Assembly: GCA_001603685.1 (NCBI GenBank)
Contig: LUZO01000156.1
Coordinates: 1 to 6,528 of the forward strand
DNA length: 6,528 nt
Origin: Bacteroidales bacterium Bact_23
GTDB lineage: Bacteria; Bacteroidota; Bacteroidia; Bacteroidales; Lentimicrobiaceae
Reading direction: 5' to 3'
The position numbers and the translations under genes are program-made. A model generated the notes under the pieces. The model did no database searches, had not been told where the DNA came from, and was given only the letters and a program-made list of their open reading frames with translations. Position 1 is the first letter of the stretch; each line of letters starts with the position of its first letter. Positions 1-5,884 of the stretch are shown one piece after another.

Positions 1-426
1 GCATTGGGCAGCGATCATGCCGGTTTTGAACTGAAATCGTTTCTTATTAAAATTTTTAATGAGGAAGGATATTCTTATACCGATTTTGGTACTTATTCAA
101 CAGAAAGTGTTGATTATCCGGATTTTGCACATAAGGTAGGCAAGGCTGTGAACGATGGTGAGGTAAGCCGGGGCATTGTTGTTTGCGGCAGCGGAAATGG
201 AGTTTGCATGACTGTTAACAAGTACCCCGGAGTGCGGGGCGCTTTGTGCTGGAACAGCGAACAGGCTGAGCTTACCCGCAGGCACAACAATGCTAATATA
301 CTCTGTTTGCCGGGCCGGTTTATTGATTTCAACGAAGCCATCAAAGCGGTGAAACTGTTTCTCAATACTGAATTTGAAGGCGGAAGGCATACGGCAAGGG
401 TGGAGAAAATCAATAAAATTGGCTGA
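1..426 (+). CDS. rpiB: Ribose-5-phosphate isomerase B, 5'-truncated by window edge
   Basis: Interconverts ribose 5-phosphate and ribulose 5-phosphate in the cytoplasmic non-oxidative pentose phosphate pathway. The frame is open to base 1. The first visible residues, ALGSDHAGFELK, match the conserved N-terminus of RpiB/LacAB enzymes, so about four residues are missing and the TTG at 4 is an internal Leu codon, not the start. Numbering from the first visible codon, the active-site residues expected from E. coli RpiB are present at a constant offset of four: Asp5-His6, Tyr39, the catalytic Cys62 in CGSGNG, His95 in RRHNNAN, and Arg129 and Arg133 in GGRHTARVEKI. The 141 visible residues fit the usual length of about 145-150. 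The stop is 8 bases before the lutB-like ATG, so the two genes are probably co-transcribed. The metabolic link is not obvious. The family call is firm; the promoter lies outside the window. Confidence 0.96.
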   Translation, partial: ALGSDHAGFELKSFLIKIFNEEGYSYTDFGTYSTESVDYPDFAHKVGKAVNDGEVSRGIVVCGSGNGVCMTVNKYPGVRGALCWNSEQAELTRRHNNANILCLPGRFIDFNEAIKAVKLFLNTEFEGGRHTARVEKINKIG

Positions 427-434
427 TTCCGGAT

Positions 435-1841
435 ATGGCAAATGAGGTTTACAAAAAATTTATGAGTGAATCGGCAAAAATGGCTGCTGATACTGCCCGT
501 CAGGAGATTCTGTATGGGAAAATCAACAGATACAATGCTGCCGTTAAACAGGCTAAATCTCAGTTTGTCAATCTTGATCTGGCCCGGAACCGGGCTGCTT
601 ACCTGAAAAACAAAGCGTTGGGCGATCTCGAAAAGGTGCTGGTGGAATTCGAGGTGAATTTCGAGAAAAACGGCGGCAGAATTGTCTGGGCTCAGGATGC
701 TGCGGATGCAATCGGCGAAATTACCGAAATCGTAAAGAAATATGAAGCCGGTTATGTGGTAAAGTCAAAGAGTAGCGTTCTCGAAGAAATTGAACTCAGC
801 CGGCACCTGAGCGAATTAGGGGTGGAAACCATAGAAACCGGTATGGGTGAGTTTATTATGCAGCAGGCGGGTGAACAGCCGTCGCACATGGTAAACTCCG
901 CCATGCACAAATCGGGCGAAGAGGTGGCTGCCCTTTTTAATGCGAAGTTCGGTCTTCCGGCAACAGCCACTTCCGACCAGATCACCGCTTATATCCGTAA
1001 GCAACTCAGAAATAAATTCTTTAATGCAAAAATCGGCATTACCGGAGCTAACTTCCTGGTTGCCGATTCCGGTTCGGTCGGGCTTACTGAAAATGAAGGC
1101 AACATCCTGATGAGTACCGCATTTCCTGAGGTTCACATAGTGGTTGCCGGCATCGAAAAGGTAATTCCATCCATCAGAAACCTGGATGTTTTCTGGCCTT
1201 TGCTTGCCACTTACGGCAGCGGACAAAAAACGGCCGTTTACAACAGCCTTATCAGCGGTCCGCGCCAGGAAGGCGAAACCGACGGGCCAAAGGAGATGGT
1301 GGTGATCCTGCTCGATAACAACCGTACCGCCGTTCTCGCACAGACTATCCAGCGGCGGGCACTGGCCTGCATCCGCTGCGGCGCCTGCCTGAATGCCAGC
1401 CCCGTGTACAGAACCATTGGCGGCCACGCTTACGGAACCACCTATACCGGCCCCATAGGCGCGGTGATTACCCCATGGATGAAGGGGCTGAACGAATACA
1501 AACACCTGAGTTTTGCATCTACCATCTGCGGAAGCGGTACCTCCGTTTGCCCGGTAAAGATCAACCTGCACGATCTGCTGCTGCACAACCGGAACGACAG
1601 CGTGAAGCAGGGAATGTACTCCACTTTCGACGGTTTTTCGATGTTTGTATGGAAAAAGCTGCTGCTCAACCGAAACTGGATGGATAAAGGCAGCGCCGGC
1701 TTTAAGAATATGATGCTGAAAAAAGCCTATGGCGGATTGTGGGGCAAAAAACGGATACTGCCCGAAGTGGCCGAAGACAGTTTTAAACAGTTGTGGGAAG
1801 AGCGCCGCGAAGGAATCATCCGGAAGAAAAAGAAAAAATAG
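435..1841 (+). CDS. lutB: LutB-type lactate-utilization iron-sulfur protein with two cluster cysteines missing
   Basis: LutB is the large iron-sulfur subunit of the cytoplasmic LutABC complex, which oxidises L-lactate to pyruvate. The 468 residues match the family length (about 470). The order is an N-terminal helical part, an LUD (DUF162) domain at about 70-295 with ITGANFLVADSGSVGLTENE at 202-221, a ferredoxin-like Fer4_8 part at about 308-376, and a C-terminal tail ending in a lysine run. The Fer4 motif should read CxxCxxCxxxCP and later CxxCxxxCP. Here Cys312, Cys315, Cys318, Cys365 and Cys372 remain, but Ser322 (AGC) and Gly368 (GGT) replace the other two. Each is one base away from a Cys codon. 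No other cysteine exists in the protein. Nearby blocks such as IGGHAYG and TGPIGAVITP are well kept. No lutA or lutC is visible. The ATG at 435 is the first in frame after rpiB. Family membership is sure; whether it still carries two clusters is doubtful. Confidence 0.9.
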   Translation: MANEVYKKFMSESAKMAADTARQEILYGKINRYNAAVKQAKSQFVNLDLARNRAAYLKNKALGDLEKVLVEFEVNFEKNGGRIVWAQDAADAIGEITEIVKKYEAGYVVKSKSSVLEEIELSRHLSELGVETIETGMGEFIMQQAGEQPSHMVNSAMHKSGEEVAALFNAKFGLPATATSDQITAYIRKQLRNKFFNAKIGITGANFLVADSGSVGLTENEGNILMSTAFPEVHIVVAGIEKVIPSIRNLDVFWPLLATYGSGQKTAVYNSLISGPRQEGETDGPKEMVVILLDNNRTAVLAQTIQRRALACIRCGACLNASPVYRTIGGHAYGTTYTGPIGAVITPWMKGLNEYKHLSFASTICGSGTSVCPVKINLHDLLLHNRNDSVKQGMYSTFDGFSMFVWKKLLLNRNWMDKGSAGFKNMMLKKAYGGLWGKKRILPEVAEDSFKQLWEERREGIIRKKKKK

Positions 1842-1855
1842 CTCCGCCGGCCTGA

Positions 1856-2740
1856 TCAGCCAACATACCTTTTCAGGATATAGCGCACCTGCGATACATA
1901 TCCCCCGCCAAACAGATTTACATGCACCAGCAGTGGATAAAGCTGATTCAGATCAATCCGCTCCTGCCAGCCTTTTTCAAGCGGAAATGCCTGGTTGTAG
2001 GAATGATAGAACTCCTGAGGAAATCCGCCGAACAGCCGTGTCATTGCCAGGTCAATTTCGCGGTGACCCCAATACACCGCCGGATCGATGAAGCAGGGCA
2101 ATCCGCTGCTGCCTGTAATCAGGTTTCCGCTCCACAGGTCGCCGTGCAGCAATGCCGGCGGTTCAGCCGGAATCAGATTTCCGAGTTTCGAAAACAACTG
2201 CTCCGATTTCCTGAAGTCATTGCTGTTAAGCAGTTGTGCATCTCCCGCCATCTTTATCATCGGCTGAAAGCGGGCATTTACCAGAAAGTCGGCCCACGAA
2301 GCGGCGGGGGTGTTTATTTGCCTTAGGGAGCCGATATAATTGTCGTGGTCAAGCCCGAAAACCGGATTGCTGATCTTATGCAGATTGGCAAGCTGCTGTG
2401 CGGCCTCTTCCCAGAATCCGGGTTTGGGGCTGCTGCCGGCAGCGTAGTTCATCAGAATAAAGGAGTAAGCGCCGGCATTTTCGCAGAAAAGTACCTGAGG
2501 AACATTAATGCAGCCTGAATTTCGTAGAATTTCCAGCCCTTTCGCCTCCGCTTCGAACATTCCGGGATAACGGCCGGCACTATTTAGCTTAACGAAGTAT
2601 TTTTCACCGTTAGCAACAAACGAATAGGCATCGTTGATCGATCCGCCTGATACGGGGCTAACGGTGCCGATAACGGGCATTCCGGAACCTGATGAGCCCA
2701 GACGGCGGAGAATGGCTTCGGTTACCGGATCGGGAATCAT
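1856..2740 (-). CDS. Fructosamine/ketosamine-3-kinase family protein
   Basis: A 294-residue protein of the fructosamine kinase family (aminoglycoside phosphotransferase-like fold), close to the usual length of about 290. Family members phosphorylate the 3-hydroxyl of ketoamine sugars on glycated amines or proteins, which makes the adduct unstable and repairs the damage. Visible features are a nucleotide-loop-like SGGSINDAYSF (31-41), Lys51 in FVKLN, the helix-C acidic residues at 64 and 66, the catalytic loop HGDLWSGN (199-206, Asp201 the likely base), the metal-binding IDP with Asp219, and EIDLAMTRLFGGF (228-240). The nucleotide loop has Ser34 where redox-sensitive eukaryotic members carry Cys, so that thiol switch should be absent. 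It starts 15 bases after the stop of the membrane-protein gene and looks like the third gene of the sigma-factor operon. It ends 14 bases from lutB, convergent, with no clear hairpin terminator between them. The exact substrate cannot be read from sequence; bacterial members may act on ribulosamines or free metabolites. Confidence 0.9.
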   Translation of the reverse strand: MIPDPVTEAILRRLGSSGSGMPVIGTVSPVSGGSINDAYSFVANGEKYFVKLNSAGRYPGMFEAEAKGLEILRNSGCINVPQVLFCENAGAYSFILMNYAAGSSPKPGFWEEAAQQLANLHKISNPVFGLDHDNYIGSLRQINTPAASWADFLVNARFQPMIKMAGDAQLLNSNDFRKSEQLFSKLGNLIPAEPPALLHGDLWSGNLITGSSGLPCFIDPAVYWGHREIDLAMTRLFGGFPQEFYHSYNQAFPLEKGWQERIDLNQLYPLLVHVNLFGGGYVSQVRYILKRYVG

Positions 2741-2755
2741 AGTCGGAATGTTATT

Positions 2756-3199
2756 TTACGGTGAGGTATATTTATGCTGCAGGCCGCTTCTGATCAGCCT
2801 TTCGAAAAGAAGCAGAAGTCCGGTTGCCAGAGAAATCACGATGACGGTGGTTGAAGCTTTAAGATAATGCACCATTTTATTGATTCCTTCCAGGAGGTCA
2901 ACCGGTGCATTCAGCAGGTTCTGAATCCTTTCTGCGACGGCGGCAAACTCGGTTTTGATAAACGGAATCTGCAGTACCACCATCAGTACCACAAACAGCA
3001 TGGCGGCAACCAGCGCCACATAGCCCCAGAACATCTGCCGGCGGTATTCGGGTGTATAAACCGGTTCGGCGGCAGGCACAATCTGCTGCATCACCCTGCC
3101 GGTAAACCCTTCGGGCGCCTTTTCATGCGGCAGCTCCGACATTATTTGTGCCAGAAAACTGTCGTCAATCAATTCGTTATAATCATCGTGTGTCATCAT
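2756..3199 (-). CDS. Two-helix membrane protein, candidate anti-sigma factor
   Basis: A 147-residue protein starting at the tandem ATG-ATG (first A at base 3199); a TTG two codons earlier is possible but less likely. The soluble N-terminus (1-56) is acidic to neutral and contains APEGFTGRVMQQI (28-40), a short motif resembling those in small Bacteroidota proteins encoded behind ECF sigma genes. A hydrophobic segment lies at about 57-80 (WGYVALVAAMLFVVLMVVLQ), then a loop of about 35 residues, then a second segment at about 115-134. It has no cysteine, so it lacks the HxxxCxxC zinc motif of ZAS anti-sigma factors. It begins 32 bases after the sigma-factor stop and ends 15 bases before the kinase gene, all on one strand. 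Position, size and layout suggest a membrane anchor that binds and restrains the sigma factor; that role is inference, as no catalogued anti-sigma domain is recognised. Confidence 0.8.
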   Translation of the reverse strand: MMTHDDYNELIDDSFLAQIMSELPHEKAPEGFTGRVMQQIVPAAEPVYTPEYRRQMFWGYVALVAAMLFVVLMVVLQIPFIKTEFAAVAERIQNLLNAPVDLLEGINKMVHYLKASTTVIVISLATGLLLLFERLIRSGLQHKYTSP

Positions 3200-3231
3200 C
3201 TGCAAATTTAATCAACCTTGTTCAAACACCA

Positions 3232-3801
3232 TCACACATAATTCATCTGCATCTTTTCAGCCATTGCTGCATAAATCTTCTTTCTGATGCGGTGAAGTTT
3301 CACTTTTACATTCGAAACCGATAAGCCGGTAATCACCCCGATCTCTTCTATGCTCTGATGATCCTGATAAAACATGCTGATCAGCATCTGTTCATCTTCC
3401 GGAAGGGTCATCATGGTACTTTTCATCAGCGATAGCTGCTGCTGCCTGTCGAGCTGCTCCGCATTTTCCCTGACCTCATCCACGCTGTAGTTTTCAACCA
3501 GGCGATCGTCAATGGCTTCGGTTACAATTCGTTTCTTACGCGTGCGCGAAACAGCGGTATTGTAGGCTATCCTGAACAGCCAGGTGCTGAAACGCGCCTC
3601 ATGCTTGAAACCGGGAAGAGCGTGATACGCCTTCAGGAAGGTATCCTGTGCTGCTTCTTCCGCTTCTTCACGGTTTTTCACCACTTTCAGAACAAGCGAA
3701 AACACCATATCCCGGTACCGGTCAACCAATACGGAGTAGTGTATCGTGTTGCCGTCGAGGATGCTGCCGATGATCTCTAAATCGTTGTTCTGGTGTGTCA
3801 T
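3232..3801 (-). CDS. ECF (RpoE-like) RNA polymerase sigma factor
   Basis: A 189-residue sigma-70 family protein of the extracytoplasmic-function group, containing only regions 2 and 4. Region 2 spans about 25-91: YRDMVFSLVLKVVKNREEAE, the core-binding AAQDTFLKAY (50-59), and the -10 recognition helix around FSTWLFRIAYNTAVSRTRKK (71-90). After a linker rich in acidic residues and Gln (92-130), region 4 covers about 132-180, with LPEDEQMLISMFYQDHQSIE and the -35-reading helix GLSVSNVKVKLHRIRKKI (159-176). It directs RNA polymerase to a small stress regulon. It is first in an operon with a membrane protein and a fructosamine kinase. A TGTAAC/CGTC promoter sits directly upstream, so autoregulation is likely. 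The ATG at 3801 gives the complete family N-terminus; the next in-frame Met (residue 32) would cut into region 2. Confidence 0.96.
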   Translation of the reverse strand: MTHQNNDLEIIGSILDGNTIHYSVLVDRYRDMVFSLVLKVVKNREEAEEAAQDTFLKAYHALPGFKHEARFSTWLFRIAYNTAVSRTRKKRIVTEAIDDRLVENYSVDEVRENAEQLDRQQQLSLMKSTMMTLPEDEQMLISMFYQDHQSIEEIGVITGLSVSNVKVKLHRIRKKIYAAMAEKMQMNYV

Positions 3802-3810
3802 TGTGATTTA

Positions 3811-3837
3811 GACGAGCAAACAGGTGTTTTGGTTACA
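3811..3837 (-). promoter_or_regulatory. ECF-type promoter of the sigma-factor operon
   Basis: Read on the minus strand, TGTAACC (-35, AAC core) is followed after 17 bases from TGTAAC by CGTCTAA (-10, CGTC core). AAC and CGTC are the classic core bases of ECF-sigma promoters, with 16-17 bases between them. Only 9 bases separate CGTC from the ATG of the sigma gene, so transcription should begin about 1-4 bases before the start codon and give a nearly leaderless mRNA. The same two boxes occur on the other strand at 4003-4028, which supports the call. Confidence 0.72.
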
Positions 3838-3967
3838 CTTTTTCTGTCATGAAATTAAATTGACCGCCGTTTTGTTCCCGGAAACCTGTTTCTGATAATG
3901 AAAATATTGCAAAATAGTTGCTGAATTCCCTTAAAACAGACAGGAATAAAGATAGTTAAAAATGGCC

Positions 3968-3994
3968 AGTTTAAACTATTTTAGCAAAGCTTTG
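3968..3994. repeat. Two adjacent perfect 10-bp palindromes upstream of the rightward promoter
   Basis: AGTTTAAACT (3968-3977) and CAAAGCTTTG (3985-3994) are each perfect 10-base palindromes, separated by 7 bases. The second ends 8 bases before the TGTAACC box at 4003. The centres are 17 bases apart. They could be operator half-sites for an extra regulator, but they differ in sequence from each other and may be chance in this AT-rich spacer. No other gene or RNA structure is seen in the 3802-4071 region beyond these and the two promoters. Confidence 0.25.
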
Positions 3995-4002
3995 GAAGGT
4001 TT

Positions 4003-4028
4003 TGTAACCTTGAGCGCATATCTGCGTC
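4003..4028 (+). promoter_or_regulatory. ECF-type promoter of the membrane protein/hydrolase genes
   Basis: TGTAACC at 4003-4009 and CGTC at 4025-4028 with 16 bases between TGTAAC and CGTC. The boxes are identical in their core to those of the divergent sigma-factor promoter. The expected start is near 4035, giving a leader of about 37 bases before the ATG at 4072. The shared boxes imply that the neighbouring ECF sigma factor transcribes this unit as well. Confidence 0.7.
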
Positions 4029-4071
4029 AAACAGGCAGAAAACAAAACTTCTGACCCCAATAATCTAAGCT

Positions 4072-4443
4072 ATGAGCGAAATTTTTGTTCCCATTTCCAT
4101 TTTTGCGACCATTTACGGTGTCGTTTACCTCCTTATCCGTAAAAAAGAGCGCATGGCGCTGATCAATCGCGGCCTGGATCCGAGGGCTTTCGAATCGGAG
4201 AAAACCAATTTTTCATCCCTGAAATACGGCCTCCTCTTTACCGGAATCGGGGTGGGCCTGCTGCTTGCCAATATCCTTTCGGGACTTGGCGTTATGGAGC
4301 GTGAAGCAGCCTATTTTGCGCTGGTTTGCCTCTTTGGCGGCATTGCCCTGATTGTGGATTACATCCTGGAAGCAAACATTACAAAAAACAAAGGAAAGAA
4401 AATGCCGGAAAACGAGTTTTCATCCATTGATAAAATGGAGTAA
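4072..4443 (+). CDS. Small three-helix membrane protein, DUF6249-like
   Basis: A 123-residue inner-membrane protein of unknown function. Three hydrophobic segments are visible at about 4-22, 50-70 and 80-100. Between the first two lies a basic, conserved-looking cytoplasmic stretch, RKKERMALINRGLDPRAFE (23-41); the pattern KERxxLIxxGxDP resembles small DUF6249-type proteins of Bacteroidota that are often found beside ECF sigma genes, an assignment made from memory of the pattern. The C-terminal tail (about 103-123) is hydrophilic, starting with lysines and then becoming acidic. There is no signal peptide distinct from the first helix and no catalytic motif. It is the first gene after the rightward ECF-type promoter and is followed 48 bases later by the serine hydrolase on the same strand. 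It could be a sensor, a scaffold or a negative regulator of the sigma factor; nothing in the sequence decides. Confidence 0.85.
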   Translation: MSEIFVPISIFATIYGVVYLLIRKKERMALINRGLDPRAFESEKTNFSSLKYGLLFTGIGVGLLLANILSGLGVMEREAAYFALVCLFGGIALIVDYILEANITKNKGKKMPENEFSSIDKME

Positions 4444-4491
4444 CCGACAGATTATCTGCTCAATAAATTCGCCATCAAATAAATATTTTTT

Positions 4492-5820
4492 ATGAAAAGG
4501 ATATTTCTGTCCGCCCTCCTCCTTTGCCTGATGAGCCTTTCAGGCATAGCTCAGGATTTCGATAAAGCCCGGCTGGACAATTATTTTGATCTGCTTGAAA
4601 AAAATGACAAATTTATGGGCAGTGTGGCCGTTTCGAAAAACGGAACCCTGATTTACCGCCGCTCCGTTGGTTTTGCCGACCTCGAAAACGGGATAAAGGC
4701 AAATGAAAACTCCGGTTACAGAATTGGTTCCATCTCGAAGACCTTTACCACGGTGATGGTGATGAAGGCCGTGGAAAGCCGTAAGTTAAAGCTGACCACA
4801 ACAATCGACAAATACTTCCCGGAAATAGAGAACTCGGCTGAAATCACCATAGAGCACCTGCTCAGGCACCGCAGCGGAATCCACAGCTTTACCGATGATG
4901 AAGATTACATGAACTGGAACACTCAGCCTAAAACGGAGGCTGAATTGCTGGAAATCATCCGGAAAGGGGGCAGCGATTTCAAACCCGATTCCAGGGCAGC
5001 CTACAGCAACTCCAACTTTTTACTGCTGAGTTTCATTCTCGAGAAAATCTACGGAAAGTCCTACGCAGAACTTCTTGAAACTCAGATTATCAGGCCTCTG
5101 GGAATGAGAAATACGAGTTACGGGAAAAAGATCAACACGGCCGATAACAAATGTAAATCATACAACCTGGATGCGGAGCAAGGATGGAAGCTTGCTTCTG
5201 AAACCGATCTGTCCATTCCACTGGGAGCCGGTGGCATTGTTTCAACCCCCGCCGACCTGACCAGATTCAGCGATGCACTGTTTGGCGGGAAACTGCTGAA
5301 GAAAAAGAGCCTGCAGCAGATGAAAACCATCAAAGGCAATTTTGGAATGGGCCTTTTTCCCATACCGTTCTATGAGCGGTCGGGTTACGGACACACCGGG
5401 GGAATCGATGGTTTTTCGTCAGTCTTCGCCCATTTCGATGATGGAAATATCTCCTATGCCCTGACCTCAAACGGAACAAAAATCAATAACAACAGCATTT
5501 CCATTGCGGTATTAAGCGCCGTTTACAACAAGCCATTTGAACTTCCCTCATTCTCAGGCTATCAGGTGGCACCCGAAGATCTGGAAAAATACACCGGGAG
5601 CTACTCCTCCAAAGATATACCGCTAAAAATCACCGTTACCCGGGACAAAAATCAACTGATTGCACAGGGATCGGGACAGCCTTCATTTCCGCTGGTTCCA
5701 GCGGATAAGGATGTATTTCAGTTCGACCAGGCCGGCGTGGTAATGGAATTCAACCCCGAAAACCGGACCATGACCCTGAAACAGTCAGGTATGCAATTCT
5801 TATTTACCAGAGACGAGTAA
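4492..5820 (+). CDS. Exported serine hydrolase, beta-lactamase/PBP (class C, PF00144) family
   Basis: A 442-residue protein with an N-terminal signal peptide (MKR, hydrophobic core 4-18, likely cleavage after GIA at 20, just before QDF), so it acts in the periplasm or at the cell surface. The serine-hydrolase fold spans about 24-345. All three class-C-type motifs are present: SxxK as Ser80-Ile-Ser-Lys83 in GSISKTFTTV, YxN as Tyr171-Ser-Asn173, and HTG at 301-303 in GYGHTGGIDGFSS. After a linker, a small beta-rich C-terminal domain begins near 360 (PEDLEKYTGSYSSKDIPLKI) and runs to the end; this type of domain follows the hydrolase in many Bacteroidota homologues. Relatives include D-aminopeptidases, esterases and PBP4*-like peptidases, so resistance to beta-lactams should not be assumed. 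It probably shares the ECF-driven transcript of the preceding membrane protein. The substrate is unknown. Confidence 0.93.
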   Translation: MKRIFLSALLLCLMSLSGIAQDFDKARLDNYFDLLEKNDKFMGSVAVSKNGTLIYRRSVGFADLENGIKANENSGYRIGSISKTFTTVMVMKAVESRKLKLTTTIDKYFPEIENSAEITIEHLLRHRSGIHSFTDDEDYMNWNTQPKTEAELLEIIRKGGSDFKPDSRAAYSNSNFLLLSFILEKIYGKSYAELLETQIIRPLGMRNTSYGKKINTADNKCKSYNLDAEQGWKLASETDLSIPLGAGGIVSTPADLTRFSDALFGGKLLKKKSLQQMKTIKGNFGMGLFPIPFYERSGYGHTGGIDGFSSVFAHFDDGNISYALTSNGTKINNNSISIAVLSAVYNKPFELPSFSGYQVAPEDLEKYTGSYSSKDIPLKITVTRDKNQLIAQGSGQPSFPLVPADKDVFQFDQAGVVMEFNPENRTMTLKQSGMQFLFTRDE

Positions 5821-5860
5821 CTTCCGGGCAGAACCGGTTTCATTGAAAATCTTCCGGGCA
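5821..5860 (+). repeat. Direct repeat CTTCCGGGCA, two copies 30 bases apart
   Basis: CTTCCGGGCA occurs at 5821-5830, directly after the hydrolase stop codon, and again at 5851-5860, inside the 64-base gap between the convergent hydrolase and thpR genes. An 8-base palindrome, AACCGGTT (5832-5839), lies between the copies. No strong stem with a U-run is seen, so an intrinsic terminator is not supported here. The repeat may be a small local duplication. Confidence 0.5.
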
Positions 5861-5884
5861 ATCGGCTGATATAAAATCCAGACT

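Noticed and set aside
816..1586. Long open frame of 256 codons on the minus strand inside lutB
   Set aside because: It lies wholly antisense to a clearly conserved LutB protein, shows no recognisable domain, and has low-complexity His/Gly-rich composition typical of a codon-bias shadow.
1842..1855. Intrinsic terminator between the convergent lutB and kinase genes
   Set aside because: The gap is only 14 bases. The local palindromes (GCCGGC and CTGATCAG) are short and lack a following T-run in either direction.
1922..2326. Plus-strand open frame of 134 codons within the kinase gene
   Set aside because: It is antisense to the conserved catalytic region of the fructosamine-kinase-family protein and has no family resemblance of its own.
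3881..3896. GGAAAC...TCTGA, resembling an E. coli sigma-E promoter
   Set aside because: The spacing between the two boxes is far too short for an ECF promoter, and the TGTAAC/CGTC pairs fit much better.
3817..4035. Octamer CAAACAGG at 3817-3824 and 4028-4035, both overlapping the ECF promoters
   Set aside because: On one side it falls in the spacer and on the other after the -10 box, so it has no consistent position or orientation relative to the promoters and is probably chance.
4492..5820. Reading the serine hydrolase as a beta-lactam resistance gene
   Set aside because: SxxK, YxN and HTG motifs are shared by many peptidases and esterases of the family. The extra C-terminal domain and likely ECF control point to another role, and nothing in the sequence shows beta-lactam hydrolysis.
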